Source: Thiodiazotropha sp050305635 (lineage in GTDB: Bacteria > Pseudomonadota > Gammaproteobacteria > Chromatiales > Chromatiaceae). Taken from it: a stretch of 64,000 nucleotides of DNA. The notes beneath the pieces were generated by a model, which saw only the letters and a list, made by a program, of their open reading frames with translations, ran no database searches and was not told where the DNA came from. The translations under genes were made by a program, and so were the position numbers. The DNA lies in the NCBI GenBank assembly GCA_050305635.1, contig JBNLFS010000148.1, positions 1 to 64,000 on the forward strand, read 5' to 3'. This document shows, piece by piece, positions 15,986 through 25,883 of this stretch. How positions within the stretch are numbered: position 1 is the first letter of the stretch; the number at the start of each line of letters is the position of its first letter.

Positions 15986-17215
15986 ATGGATAGTCACAAG
16001 GAAAACCTTTCAAAGCCCAGCCTCACCTCCCTATTCTGGACCTTCATCAAGATCGGCTCAACCGCATTCGGCGGCTTCATGGCGCTCATCTCGGTGGTGC
16101 AGAACTATGTGGTGGAACGCCGTCGCCTGCTGACCCATGAGGAGATGCTCGACGGCATCTCGCTGGCCACCATCCTGCCTGGCCCGATCGCCTTTAATGT
16201 GGTCGCCTACGTGGGTTACCGACTGCGCGGACCGATGGGCGCGCTGATCTGCACACTGGCCGTCACGATCCCGACCTTCCTCTTCATTCTCGTGCTCAGC
16301 TACGGCTATTTCACCTGGGGTGAGATACCTTCGGTGAACAAGTTCTTCCAGGGCTTCATACCGGCGGTGACGGCAATCATCGCCTCCACCGTGTGGAACC
16401 TGGGGCGCAAGACGCTCAAGGGTGCGCCGGAGACGATCATCGCGGTCACCGCCTGCGCGCTGCTGGTCGGCATCGGCGGTTTCTTCATCACCCTGGGAAT
16501 CATTCTGGCCTCGGGATTCGCGGGTTATTGGCTGTTTTTCAAACCCTCGCCGAGCGGATCCGAACCCGCGCCAGGCCCCGGCTCCGAACCCACGCCTCAA
16601 CCCAGCTCCGAACAGCGTAGCGGAAAAGCCGGTCGACTGAATGCCTCGGCCGTGCTTCCGGTAGCGGTAACCGCCGCGCCGTTCCTCAGCACCGATGTCA
16701 TGATGGCCGGCAAGCTGCTGTTCACCTTCGCCGGAATGAGCCTGATGCTGTTCGGCGGCGGTTTCGTCTTCATCCCGCTGATCCAGGAGATCGTGGTGGA
16801 CGGCCAGGGCTGGGTAACCCACAAGGAGTTCATCGACGGCATCGCGCTGGGACAGGTGACACCGGGTCCGATCCTGATCAGCGCCGCCTTCATTGGCTAC
16901 AAGATGGCCGGCCTGCTGGGGGCCACGGCGGCGACCCTTGGTATCTTCACACCACCCGCGCTGGTGATGCTGGTCTGCACACGCTACCTGCTGAAAATAA
17001 AGGCCTCGCGGCTGATACAGGCCGCACTGCGGGGGATTCGCAGCGGTGTCGTCGGAATGATCGCTGCAGCCACCTACGTGGTGGGCGCCAGCGCGCAGCC
17101 GAACGCCATATCGCTGCTGATCTTCGTCGCCGGGCTGGTGGCGCTGATGAAATTCAAACTGGAAGTCGCCTGGATTATTCCGGGCGCAGGATTACTGGGA
17201 CTCTTACTCTACTGA
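15986..17215 (+). CDS. chrA: ChrA chromate transporter, two-domain
   Basis: 409 residues and about ten membrane segments. The two CHR domains are visible: the first opens FIKIGSTAFGGFMALI and contains LATILPGPIAFNVVAYVGY, and the second has LFGGGFVFIPLIQEIVV and LGQVTPGPILISAAFIGY. CHR-family proteins export chromate from the cytoplasm, driven by the membrane potential. The linker at about residues 188-215 is a low-complexity Ser-Gly-Glu-Pro repeat joining the halves. It stands alone, with no chrB regulator nearby. Some CHR proteins have unknown substrates, so chromate is a family-level call. Confidence 0.85.
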   Translation: MDSHKENLSKPSLTSLFWTFIKIGSTAFGGFMALISVVQNYVVERRRLLTHEEMLDGISLATILPGPIAFNVVAYVGYRLRGPMGALICTLAVTIPTFLFILVLSYGYFTWGEIPSVNKFFQGFIPAVTAIIASTVWNLGRKTLKGAPETIIAVTACALLVGIGGFFITLGIILASGFAGYWLFFKPSPSGSEPAPGPGSEPTPQPSSEQRSGKAGRLNASAVLPVAVTAAPFLSTDVMMAGKLLFTFAGMSLMLFGGGFVFIPLIQEIVVDGQGWVTHKEFIDGIALGQVTPGPILISAAFIGYKMAGLLGATAATLGIFTPPALVMLVCTRYLLKIKASRLIQAALRGIRSGVVGMIAAATYVVGASAQPNAISLLIFVAGLVALMKFKLEVAWIIPGAGLLGLLLY

Positions 17216-17440
17216 TCGCTCAAAAATCCATTCTCTGATAGGGATCTCTGCAAGGCTGAGCCCGGGTGAAGCGCATGAGCAAGATGCGCCGTGCGCCCGG
17301 TCGGGCGGCGCGAGACATGGGGGGTGGTATGAGCGGGGCATGGGATGCGGTTGCGACAGGCACGTCGGAAGTAGTGAATTCATTGGGGGGACGTGAAACG
17401 GTCCCCCTGTTCATTGCAACGGAAGATAAAAGGAAGTGCT

Positions 17441-18472
17441 ATGCAACCTATTTTCATGATCGGTACTCAACGTTCAGGCTCCAACCTCCTCCGCCTGATG
17501 CTCAATCAGCTCAGTGAGATCGCCTCGCCCCACCCCCCTCACATTCTGCAGCGGCTGCAGCCGCTGCTGAGTCACTACGGTGATTTGAACGAGGCAGAGC
17601 ATTTCCACACCCTGACCGAGGATGTGTGCCGGCTGGTGGAGCTGAATCCGGTAGCCTGGGATGGCGTCGTGCTGAACCGGGACGAGGTACTGTCCCGCTG
17701 CCGGGAGAACAGTCTGGTGGCGCTGCACGGCGCCGTTTACGATCTGTGCGCCGAAGCCTGGGGGGCGCATACCTGGTGCTGCAAGAGTCTGGCGAACATC
17801 GACTACGTCGAAGAGATCGAGCGCTATTTCGACAATCCCCGCTATATCTTTCTCTACCGCGACGGTCGGGACGTGGCGCTCTCGTTTCAAAAGGCGGTGG
17901 TGGGCGAGAAGCACATCTATCACATCGCCAGAGGCTGGGCCAAGACCCAGGAGCGGGCGCTGACACTGATGGATCAGATCGGTCCCGGCCGGCTGATCAT
18001 GGTCTCCTACGAGGAGTTGACGAGCGCCCCGGAGGCCACGACCCGGAGACTGTGCGAGTTTCTCGGCGTGGCCTACAACGACAACATGCTGGAGTTCCAC
18101 GTCAGCGATGAGGCGAAACGGGCCGCGGTTTCAAGCAGCCTGTGGGACAAGGTCACGCAACCGGTGATGACCAACAACAGCCGAAAATTCCTGCGTGAAT
18201 CCTCGGAGACGGAGATACGCATCTTCGAGTCAGTAGCCGGACATGTCCTGGACCGGTTGGGCTATGAGCGCGTGCATGTGGCATCCGGAGAGGAGCAGAC
18301 TTTCAGCGAGCAGGAGATACAGCTTTTCAATGAACAGAACGAGCAGATCAAGCGCTCGCTGCTGGATCAAACAGACAAGGACGACCTGTTGCGCAGAGAA
18401 CGACAGGAGGGGTTGCTGCAGGAGATCGTGGCACGGAGCGCCGCCAAGGCCTCAACTGCGATGGCGGAGTGA
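17441..18472 (+). CDS. Sulfotransferase family protein
   Basis: 343 residues from the ATG at 17441, which has AGGAAG 6 bases upstream; a GTG-type start further left gives a poor N-terminus. The 5' phosphosulfate loop is seen as FMIGTQRSGSNLLRLMLNQ, and the 3' phosphate motif as YIFLYRDGRDVALSF. It should move a sulfuryl group from PAPS to a sugar, lipid or protein acceptor. A coiled-coil-like charged tail (about residues 290-343) is an addition to the usual fold. No partner genes are adjacent, so the acceptor is unknown. Confidence 0.8.
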   Translation: MQPIFMIGTQRSGSNLLRLMLNQLSEIASPHPPHILQRLQPLLSHYGDLNEAEHFHTLTEDVCRLVELNPVAWDGVVLNRDEVLSRCRENSLVALHGAVYDLCAEAWGAHTWCCKSLANIDYVEEIERYFDNPRYIFLYRDGRDVALSFQKAVVGEKHIYHIARGWAKTQERALTLMDQIGPGRLIMVSYEELTSAPEATTRRLCEFLGVAYNDNMLEFHVSDEAKRAAVSSSLWDKVTQPVMTNNSRKFLRESSETEIRIFESVAGHVLDRLGYERVHVASGEEQTFSEQEIQLFNEQNEQIKRSLLDQTDKDDLLRRERQEGLLQEIVARSAAKASTAMAE

Positions 18473-18556
18473 GCGCACGCAACACCGCGATGATTTGATC
18501 TCCCCGCGAGGGGAGAGAGATGAAGGTTACAGTCTGAAAAAGTCTTGATTACCCAT

Positions 18557-18587
18557 TCCCTCGTTCCCACGCTTCGCGTGGGAACGC
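18557..18587. repeat. REP-like hairpin, left of an inverted pair
   Basis: CGTTCCCACGCTTCGCGTGG and its completion form a strong hairpin. An inverted partner lies 56 bases to the right. A fragment of the same sequence (CTCTGCGTGGGAA) occurs near 49221. Confidence 0.7.
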
Positions 18588-18642
18588 AGACTCGGCTTGC
18601 ACACGCCAGACAGGTTTGGGCAATACAACGTAACATCGATAG

Positions 18643-18672
18643 GCGTTCCCACGCAGAGCGTGGGAACGAGGG
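18643..18672. repeat. REP-like hairpin, right of the pair
   Basis: CGTTCCCACGCAGAGCGTGG and its completion are the inverted copy of the hairpin at 18557-18587. The paired arrangement is typical of REP elements moved by RAYT transposases. Confidence 0.7.
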
Positions 18673-18782
18673 AAAAGATGAGGAAAACAGCGACCGAGGA
18701 GATGCTTATCCGTTAGTTACCCGCGTAAAGATTATCACTCGCACTGCGGGCAACGACAACGAGGGAATCGACTATTTTGATA

Positions 18783-18821
18783 CCCCCTCTCCCCGGCCCC
18801 CTCCCGCAAGGGGAGAGGGGG
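18783..18821. repeat. GC-rich dispersed hairpin
   Basis: CCCCCTCTCCCC pairs with GGGGAGAGGGGG around a short centre. A smaller relative, CTCCCCGCGAGGGGAG, lies near 18500. Such hairpins may end transcription of the sulfotransferase gene, but no T-run follows, so it reads as a repeat. The whole stretch 18473-18983 holds only repeats and no gene. Confidence 0.55.
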
Positions 18822-18901
18822 TCTACTCTGAGAGAATAGAGTTCATCCCACCCTATATGCTCCGCCGAACCCGGGATGCGCTTTCCCTATCCGGACCACG
18901 T

Positions 18902-18945
18902 CTTTTCGCCTGGTCTCGCACTCGTCTGAGCAAATTTCAACAGCC
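18902..18945 (-). repeat. Partial copy of the 139-bp palindromic repeat
   Basis: This 44-base stretch matches the first third of the full repeats at 39550 and 60867 in reverse orientation, with only two or three differences. The rest of the element is missing. Confidence 0.65.
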
Positions 18946-18983
18946 CTACTAATGCAGAAATCAAGGCGAGGCCCGATACCCAT

Positions 18984-20624
18984 TCATACCCGGAACTGCT
19001 TGACCATCTGCCCCAGTTCCCGGCTGAGCGTCGCGAGATGATCGCTCTCGAGCGCGGTCTGCTCTGAAGCCTGGGCGGTCTCACCCGCTACGTCGTTGAT
19101 TTTCAGAATGTTCTTGTTCATCTCCTCAGCCACTGCGCTCTGCTCCTCCACGGCACTGGCGATCTGGACCGTCATCTCCGAGATCGAGGATACGGCATCG
19201 GTGATGCTGTCGAGGGATGATCCGGCACGGGAAGCCAGTTCCACGCTTCGCGTAGCCGACTCCTGCCCCTCGAGCATCACGCTCACCGATTGCGCGGCGC
19301 CAGACTGGACCCGCTCAATGATCTCCTGGATCTCCCGAGTGGACTCTTGAGTCCGCTGGGCCAGGTTGCGCACCTCATCGGCGACCACAGCGAATCCGCG
19401 TCCCTGTTCACCCGCTCGGGCCGCCTCGATCGCCGCGTTGAGCGCCAACAGATTGGTCTGTTCGGCGATGCTCTTGATCACGTCGATGACCGTTCCTATG
19501 CTGACCGAGTGCTTCTCCAGTTGTTCGATGACGTCGGCGGCGTTTTCAACCTTCCGAGACAGCAGACCAATCGCCTCGATCGTCTCCTTGACCACCCGCT
19601 TGCCGTCGTTAGCCTGACCGCTCGCTTCGCCGGCAAAAGTCGAGGCCTGCGAGGCATTGTTGGCCACCTCCTGCACCGTGGCGGCCATCTCACTCATCGC
19701 CGTGGCCACCGTTTCGGTATCCGACTGCTGATGCCGCACGCCCTGGCTGGTCTGATCGGTGATCGTCGCCATATGCTGCGCGGAATCGGCCAGACGCGAG
19801 GTCGTATCGACCAGCTTGACGATCACGTCATGGAACTTCACCGCCATTTCATTGAAGGCGTTACCCAGCTGACCAAGTTCGTCACGGCTGGTCGACGCTA
19901 CACGGGTGTTCAAATCACCGTCGGCAAGACGGCGAGACGCTTCGACCACCCGGGAGAGCGGCGTGGTGATCACGATTTTCACCAGATAGGTCATTGCGCC
20001 GATCGCGATGAGCGTACTGGCTGCGAACATGGCGATCGTGGTCAGCACGGAAGCATTGAGCTCATCCTGCTGAGTCTGGCGGATTTCCGCGAGATGATCC
20101 TCCTTCTGTTTGTTGATGGAAGCCAGCATCTGATCAGCTCTCAAAAAGCTGTAGCCGATAATAACGCTGCCCAGGGCGATCTCCTCGTGCACGACCTGTT
20201 GGGTCAGCGACTCTTGCGCTAAAGCCTTGTCACCGGCCATGGCAAATGGCTGGCTCTGAGTATTGAGGAAGGCCACATAGACAATGTCAGGATCCTCCAC
20301 CGCCATGGTGGCGAACTGATTGAGCAGCGAGAGATCGAACTCCGCCATCGGTTGAGGCGCTATCGCCGTCAACAGTTTGCCCAGCTGATTGGCGTTGAAT
20401 ATGACAGACGCTTTCGCGCGGTCAAATTGTTCCTCGGTGATCTGATTGATCACCTCCACCGACGAGGTTAGGGTGTGATCCAGTGCTTTGCGCTCCTGGC
20501 CCACGATGAGAAAACCGGCCAGGGAGGTGAGCACCGCGAGGACCAGACCCAGAATCAGGGTGAACTTGAGCGCCACGCTGAGATGACGTGTACGACCCGA
20601 ATCAGGAATAGCGACTGTGTCCAT
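18984..20624 (-). CDS. Methyl-accepting chemotaxis protein
   Basis: 546 residues. TM1 lies at about 17-40, a periplasmic sensor of roughly 130 residues at 41-180, TM2 near 195-215, then HAMP and the signalling hairpin. The tip is intact (EQTNLLALNAAIEAARAGEQ, GRGFAVVADEVRNLAQR). No CheR/CheB-docking pentapeptide is present at the C-terminus (MVKQFRV). It lies 36 bases downstream of a PhnD-type binding protein with no ABC transporter genes nearby, so that protein is probably its ligand-binding partner, as in Tar/MBP-type sensing. The ligand is unknown. Confidence 0.92.
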   Translation of the reverse strand: MDTVAIPDSGRTRHLSVALKFTLILGLVLAVLTSLAGFLIVGQERKALDHTLTSSVEVINQITEEQFDRAKASVIFNANQLGKLLTAIAPQPMAEFDLSLLNQFATMAVEDPDIVYVAFLNTQSQPFAMAGDKALAQESLTQQVVHEEIALGSVIIGYSFLRADQMLASINKQKEDHLAEIRQTQQDELNASVLTTIAMFAASTLIAIGAMTYLVKIVITTPLSRVVEASRRLADGDLNTRVASTSRDELGQLGNAFNEMAVKFHDVIVKLVDTTSRLADSAQHMATITDQTSQGVRHQQSDTETVATAMSEMAATVQEVANNASQASTFAGEASGQANDGKRVVKETIEAIGLLSRKVENAADVIEQLEKHSVSIGTVIDVIKSIAEQTNLLALNAAIEAARAGEQGRGFAVVADEVRNLAQRTQESTREIQEIIERVQSGAAQSVSVMLEGQESATRSVELASRAGSSLDSITDAVSSISEMTVQIASAVEEQSAVAEEMNKNILKINDVAGETAQASEQTALESDHLATLSRELGQMVKQFRV

Positions 20625-20660
20625 GGGATAGTCCTTTATATCAAAGGGAAAACCTTCCGA

Positions 20661-21542
20661 TTAACTGCTGTAGGGTGCAATCAGAAGGGTCTTCAACGCC
20701 TGCTTGATGTTGTCGAGCGACACCGGGTTGACGAAACCTTCGATGCGCGCCTTGGCGGCTGCCGGCATATCGGGTTTCAAACTGAACAGGGCTTCGGCCA
20801 TCTTGGCGGCATCCTCAGAGGAGACCTGGGACAGAGCCGAGAAACACCACTCAGGATACAGCACGGTACTGTGCAGGAAGGGAAAACCCGCGTCCTCCCG
20901 GCGGTCTATGACGACGAAGTCATCGACCTTGATCTTGCCCTCTTTCTGCATGTTCTCGAGCAATCCGGAGCGGACGAAAGCGGCGTCGATCAGGCCGTTG
21001 TTGACGGCAAGCACCAGATCGTCCTGCTTCTTACCCTCGGTGAGGGAGGCGAAGTCCTTGTGCGGATCGATCCCCTTCTGCATCAGATGGTAGGTCTGGA
21101 AGATATAGGCGCCGGCGGCGGCTTTGAACTTGAGCGACATGACCCGTTTACCACGCAGGTCTTCGGCCGTCTCGATGCCTTTCCCCTTCTTGGCGATAAT
21201 CACGCCACTGAACTGGGAACCGGCCTTGGTATTCAGCGTGGCCAGTACATGGGCGCCCAGCTTCTCCTCTACAAAGACGGTATGAGGTGAGTGGGAGAGC
21301 AGATAGTCGATCTCGCCGTTTTCAGCAGCGGCGGTGACGCGTTGTGGGGGCAGAGGAACGATGCTGACCGGCTGGCCGAGGGTTTTACTGAGATATTGAC
21401 CGAAGTCGTCCCAGCGGGCTTTGGCGGCCAGTTCCCCGCGAGGGGCCAGCACGCCGACTTTGATGTCCTGAGCGAAAATGTTGGAAAGGGGGCTGAGCAA
21501 TAGTGCGGTGAGCACAACCAGCCGTACAAGGTACCTGTACAT
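20661..21542 (-). CDS. PhnD-type periplasmic binding protein
   Basis: 293 residues with a signal peptide (VVLTALLLSPLSNIFAQ). The type II binding-protein fold of the PhnD/phosphonate family is clear: IKVGVLAPRGELAAKARWDD, VSIVPLPPQRV, EDLRGKRVMSLKFKAA, KQDDLVLAVNNGLIDAAFVR and a late YPEWCFSAL. PhnD relatives bind phosphonate, phosphite and other small anions. No permease or ATPase lies nearby and the next gene is a chemoreceptor, so a role in sensing is likelier than uptake. Two paralogues occur in this window (41814-42713 and the N-terminus of 34958-39232). Confidence 0.85.
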   Translation of the reverse strand: MYRYLVRLVVLTALLLSPLSNIFAQDIKVGVLAPRGELAAKARWDDFGQYLSKTLGQPVSIVPLPPQRVTAAAENGEIDYLLSHSPHTVFVEEKLGAHVLATLNTKAGSQFSGVIIAKKGKGIETAEDLRGKRVMSLKFKAAAGAYIFQTYHLMQKGIDPHKDFASLTEGKKQDDLVLAVNNGLIDAAFVRSGLLENMQKEGKIKVDDFVVIDRREDAGFPFLHSTVLYPEWCFSALSQVSSEDAAKMAEALFSLKPDMPAAAKARIEGFVNPVSLDNIKQALKTLLIAPYSS

Positions 21543-21744
21543 AGGCGATCTCCCTAATTAAGAATTGATCCGTTTTCTTAAGATTCCGATAAAGGACGGC
21601 TGGTCTCACCGTCAGTAATCTCCCTATCGACCGCGGACCCGGAATACTTGAATAGAATTTTTTAAGAAAACGCGTAGCGATGAATTCGCTACGCAATACG
21701 AAAGAGATCAATTATCAATACCGCTGCTGCCCCCAGCGGCGCGA

Positions 21745-21939
21745 TCACTCGCTCAACTGATAGCGGGCTCCGCAGTAGGGGCAGGTCGCGGTTCCGGTCT
21801 TTTCGATAGGTAGGTAGACCCTGGGGTGTAAAGCCGCCACCACCTCGCCGGGTCGCGGGCAGCACAGGGGCAGATCCTTGCGGGTGACTTTCTGTATATC
21901 CTGCTGAGGGATTTGAGCTTCCGCCTGAGTCATGGTCAC
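21745..21939 (-). CDS. CHCC zinc-finger protein
   Basis: 64 residues ending GTATCPYCGARYQLSE. The pattern of a histidine (ALHPRVYL) followed by CPYC matches the zf-CHCC family related to the NDUFS6 subunit of complex I. Its cellular job is not established in bacteria. It follows ilvE by 9 bases, an order common in gammaproteobacteria (glnE, ilvE, zinc-finger gene), so the three form one operon. Confidence 0.8.
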   Translation of the reverse strand: MTMTQAEAQIPQQDIQKVTRKDLPLCCPRPGEVVAALHPRVYLPIEKTGTATCPYCGARYQLSE

Positions 21940-21948
21940 TTCTCCTGA

Positions 21949-22872
21949 TCACACATACGCCAGCCAATCCGTATGGGCGGTCTTGCGCCCATGCACCAGA
22001 TCGAAATAGGTTTTCTGCAGCTTCTCGGTAATCGGTCCGCGTCCGCCCTGGCCGATGATCCGGTTGTCCACCTCGCGGATCGGCGTGACCTCCGCGGCGG
22101 TACCGGTGAAGAACGCCTCGTCGGCGATGTAGACTTCGTCACGGGTGATGCGTTTTTCGACCACCTTGTAGCCCATCTCCTGGGCCAGCTCCATGACCGT
22201 CTTGCGGGTGATGCCGTCCAGCGCGGAGGTCAGATCGGGGGTGTAGATCACCCCGTCGCGAACGATGAAGATGTTCTCACCGGAACCCTCCATGACGTAG
22301 CCTTCCGCATCCAGCAGCAGGGCCTCGTCATAGCCGTCCCGCAGGGCTTCCTGCAGCGCCATCATGGAGTTCATGTAGTTGCCGTTGGCCTTGGCCCGGC
22401 ACATGGTGATGTTGACGTGGTGGCGGGTGAAGGATGAGACGCGGATGCGGATGCCCTTCTCCATGTTCTCCGCCCCCAGATAGGAGCCCCACTCCCAGGC
22501 CGCCACCATGACATGCACCTTGAGGTTGTCGGCCCGCAGACCCATGCCCTCGGAGCCGTAGAAGCACATGGGACGGAGGTAGGCGGACATCAGCTTGTTT
22601 TCCCGCACCGCGGCCAGCTGCGCTTCGTTGAGGGTCTCCCGGTCGTAGGGCATCGGCATACCGAGAATGTGGGCGGAGCGGAACAGCCGCTCGGTGTGGT
22701 CCATGAGGCGGAAGATCGCGGTGCCCTCTTCCGCCCGGTAGGCGCGCACCCCTTCGAAAACCCCCATCCCATAGTGCAGGGTATGAGTCAGCACATGGGT
22801 CTTGGCCTCGCGCCAGGGAACCATTTCGCCATCCAGCCAGATGACACCATCACGATCAGACATCGTCGACAT
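21949..22872 (-). CDS. ilvE: Branched-chain amino-acid aminotransferase
   Basis: 307 residues, the normal length. It swaps amino groups between glutamate and the keto acids of valine, leucine and isoleucine, using PLP in the cytoplasm. Seen motifs are HYGMGVFEGVRAY, the PLP lysine in CRAKANGNYMNS, EGYVMEGSGENIFI and DGITRKTVMELA, all typical of IlvE and less so of D-amino-acid aminotransferases. It lies 17 bases after glnE and 9 bases before the zinc-finger gene. Confidence 0.95.
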   Translation of the reverse strand: MSTMSDRDGVIWLDGEMVPWREAKTHVLTHTLHYGMGVFEGVRAYRAEEGTAIFRLMDHTERLFRSAHILGMPMPYDRETLNEAQLAAVRENKLMSAYLRPMCFYGSEGMGLRADNLKVHVMVAAWEWGSYLGAENMEKGIRIRVSSFTRHHVNITMCRAKANGNYMNSMMALQEALRDGYDEALLLDAEGYVMEGSGENIFIVRDGVIYTPDLTSALDGITRKTVMELAQEMGYKVVEKRITRDEVYIADEAFFTGTAAEVTPIREVDNRIIGQGGRGPITEKLQKTYFDLVHGRKTAHTDWLAYV

Positions 22873-22889
22873 TGTGTAAGGATCTCTCG

Positions 22890-25748
22890 TTACTCGTTGT
22901 TGTTCTGCATCAGGCAGGACCAGATCTCCTGCACCAGGGCACGCTCTTCGGTGAGCCGGTCCTGGGCCACCCGGGAGGGCAGCTCCTGCAGGGCGCTGCG
23001 GTGATAGACCGCGCGCAGCACCTTGTAGATGCCCATGAGGCGTTCCGCGGCCTGGTTATCCAACAGCCCCAGCTTCGCCAGGGTCTCCAGGATCCGGATA
23101 TTGTCGGTCCAGATCAGCAGGTCCGGGTGTTCATGCGCCCACCGAAGAACCGCGTATTGAACCATAAATTCAATATCCACGATACCGCCCACGCCCTGTT
23201 TCAGGTCGAATTCCCGGGCATCGCTCCGGTCCAGGCTGGCGCGCATCTTTTCGCGCATCTCCAGCACCTCGTGGCGTAGCGTCCGCGCATCCCGGGGCTG
23301 ACCGAGCACCGCCCGGCGAATCTGCGAGAATCGCGACCCGACCCGGTCATCCCCCGCCACCACCCGGGCGCGCACCAGAGCCTGGTGCTCCCAGGTCCAG
23401 GCATGGTTGCACTGGTAGTTCTCGAAGGTCGCCAGGGAGCTGACCATCATGCCGGAATTGCCGTTGGGGCGCAGCCGCATGTCCACTTCGTAAAGAATAC
23501 CCGAAGGGGTGCGGGTGGTCATGATGTGGATGATGCGCTGGGCCATGCGGGCGTAGAAGACATCCACCGAGACCGGCTTGGCCCCGTCGGTGAAGGCGTT
23601 GCGATCGGGGCAGCCGTGCAGGAACACCATGTCCAGGTCCGAACCGAATCCCAGTTCGATCCCCCCCAGCTTGCCATAGCCGACCACCGCGAAACCGATG
23701 GCCGTGTCGCTCACCCCCGGGGGATAGCCGTGGCGGCTCACCATCTCCTGGAAACTCAGCTGGATCACCTGGTTAAGCACGCTCTCGGCGATCCAGGTCA
23801 GGTAGTCGCTGACCACCATCAGTGGGATCTGATCCGCGATGTCCGCAGCGGCGACCCGCAGCCGATTGCTCTGGGCGAACTGGCGCAACCGCTCCATCTG
23901 GCTTTCCAGATCCTGCGGGTCGATCTGCACCAGCAGCTCCCGGAGTTCCCGGTCGAGCTTTTCCCGGTTCAGGGGTGAGTAGAGGCGCCGCGGATCGAGC
24001 AGTTCGTCGAGCAGGATCGGGTGCCGGGTCAGCATCCCCGAGATCCAGGGACTCACCCCGGTGAGTTTGACCAGCTGGGAGAGCACCATGGGGTTTTCGA
24101 TCAGCAGGGCGATATAGGCGGTGCGGCGCACGATCGCCTCGAGCAGGCCCAGCACCCGGGGCAGCGCCGCGTCGGCGGAATCGGAACCGCCCACCGCCTC
24201 GAGCAGCAACGGCATCAACGTATTGAGTCGCTCCCGCCCCCGGCTGCTGAGTTGCCGGCAGGCATGACTGTCGCGCAATTGCCCCAGCAGCTCCAGGGCC
24301 TGTTGCGGTTGTGCGAATCCCGCTTCACCCAGCAGTTGAGCGGCATGCTCCGGATCCAGGGTATTCAGCCAGACACCGCTCAGAGGTTGGCTCTGCTCGT
24401 TGGATTCGGCCTGGGGCGCGGAGATGATCAGGTCGAAGTGGCCCTGCACCCGCTTGCGGTGCAGCTCCAGCTCGGCGGAGAAACCCTCCCAGTCCGAATG
24501 CCCCATGGCGCGGGCCAGCCGGAGCCTGCGCGGAGGATCGTCAGGCAGACGGTGGGTCTGGCGGTCCTGCCAGGCCTGCAATCGGTTTTCCACCCGTCGC
24601 AGGTAGACATAGGCCTCGCACAGCTCCCTCACCACATACCCGGGCAACAGTCCGCGCGCCTCCAGCACCCCGAGCACCTCGAGGATGGGGCGCACCTGCA
24701 GTCCCTTGTCCCGTCCACCGCGGATCAACTGAAAGGCCTGACCGATGAATTCGATCTCGCGGATACCCCCGGGACCCAGCTTGATATTTGCCGACATCCC
24801 CTTTTTATGCAGCTCGGCGCTGATCATCCGCTTCATCTCGCGCAACGACTCGATGGCGCCGAAATCGAGATAGCGGCGATAGACGAAGGGGCGCAGCATG
24901 TCCGTCAGCTCCGCGCCCGCCTGAGGATCCCCGGCCACCACCCGGGCCTTGATCATGGCGTAGCGTTCCCACTCCCGGGCCTGGGCCCCGTAGTAGCTCT
25001 CCAGGGCGGAGAAATTCATCGCCAGGGGGCCGGCATTGCCGAAGGGCCGCAGGCGGGTGTCGACCCGGAACACGAAACCGTCCGCGGTATGATTATCCAA
25101 GGCCTGTACCAGACGCTGACACAGACGGATGAAGAACTGTTCGTTGGTCAGTCCCCGCGCGCCGTCGGTGTGACCGTTTTCCGGATAGGCGAAGATCAGG
25201 TCGATATCGGAGGAGAGGTTGAGTTCCCGCGCCCCCAGCTTGCCCATTCCCAGCACCACCAGGGGCTGGGCCACACCCTCGGCGTTGCGAGGTACTCCCA
25301 TCTCCTGGCAAGCGCCGGCATACAGGTGATTCAGCGCCTGATCGATGCAGGCATCGGCCAGGGCGGACAGATCCTCCAGGATCTCTCCCAGGGGCGCCAG
25401 GCCGGCCAGGTCCCGCCAGATGATGCGCACCATCTCGTGACGCCGGAACACCCGCAGCCGTCGGCTCAGATCAAGGTCGTTCGTTAGACCTTCCAGGGTG
25501 GTTTCGAGCCTCACAGCCATTTCGCCAGGCACATAAGACCGTTCAAGCTCGCCTTGAAGCTGGCATTGCACCAGCCATTCGGGTTCCCGCAACGACGCCT
25601 GCAGCACGTAGTCGCTCGCCTCCCAGACCGTCCGCAAACGATCCCGGAACAGGGACTCCTCCGGCATCGCGACACCGGCTTCGTTGAGCCGCCCAATCCA
25701 GCGTTGCCAGGCGGTCTCTGCTTCTTGCTGCAGAACGGAGTCCGTCAT
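22890..25748 (-). CDS. glnE: Glutamine synthetase adenylyltransferase/deadenylylase
   Basis: 952 residues from the ATG at 25748 (MTDSVLQQEAET); an earlier in-frame ATG at 25775 is less likely. The enzyme attaches AMP to glutamine synthetase when nitrogen is plentiful and removes it when scarce, under PII control. Both nucleotidyltransferase halves are intact: the N-terminal deadenylylase site has ARELNLSSDIDLIFAYP and the C-terminal adenylyltransferase site has GGIELGFGSDLDMVFLHG. GPGGIREIEFIGQ and GVGGIVDIEFMVQ mark the following helical domains. First gene of the glnE-ilvE-zinc-finger operon. Confidence 0.95.
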   Translation of the reverse strand: MTDSVLQQEAETAWQRWIGRLNEAGVAMPEESLFRDRLRTVWEASDYVLQASLREPEWLVQCQLQGELERSYVPGEMAVRLETTLEGLTNDLDLSRRLRVFRRHEMVRIIWRDLAGLAPLGEILEDLSALADACIDQALNHLYAGACQEMGVPRNAEGVAQPLVVLGMGKLGARELNLSSDIDLIFAYPENGHTDGARGLTNEQFFIRLCQRLVQALDNHTADGFVFRVDTRLRPFGNAGPLAMNFSALESYYGAQAREWERYAMIKARVVAGDPQAGAELTDMLRPFVYRRYLDFGAIESLREMKRMISAELHKKGMSANIKLGPGGIREIEFIGQAFQLIRGGRDKGLQVRPILEVLGVLEARGLLPGYVVRELCEAYVYLRRVENRLQAWQDRQTHRLPDDPPRRLRLARAMGHSDWEGFSAELELHRKRVQGHFDLIISAPQAESNEQSQPLSGVWLNTLDPEHAAQLLGEAGFAQPQQALELLGQLRDSHACRQLSSRGRERLNTLMPLLLEAVGGSDSADAALPRVLGLLEAIVRRTAYIALLIENPMVLSQLVKLTGVSPWISGMLTRHPILLDELLDPRRLYSPLNREKLDRELRELLVQIDPQDLESQMERLRQFAQSNRLRVAAADIADQIPLMVVSDYLTWIAESVLNQVIQLSFQEMVSRHGYPPGVSDTAIGFAVVGYGKLGGIELGFGSDLDMVFLHGCPDRNAFTDGAKPVSVDVFYARMAQRIIHIMTTRTPSGILYEVDMRLRPNGNSGMMVSSLATFENYQCNHAWTWEHQALVRARVVAGDDRVGSRFSQIRRAVLGQPRDARTLRHEVLEMREKMRASLDRSDAREFDLKQGVGGIVDIEFMVQYAVLRWAHEHPDLLIWTDNIRILETLAKLGLLDNQAAERLMGIYKVLRAVYHRSALQELPSRVAQDRLTEERALVQEIWSCLMQNNNE

Positions 25749-25883
25749 GGGCCGCTCATCTCTCGAGGCGCGCAATAGCCACTGGATTCCCCCAAACCAA
25801 TCATTACCAGGCGAAGACTTTACCCAGTCCAGGTCTGGTTTTCCACATGCGCGGCAATCGACCGCCTGGTCCGCGTGGCGGCG

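Noticed and set aside
17266..17517. 83-codon frame before the sulfotransferase
   Set aside because: It overlaps the sulfotransferase start in another frame and shows no domain or ribosome site.
24021..25487. 488-codon frame on the plus strand
   Set aside because: Antisense shadow of glnE.
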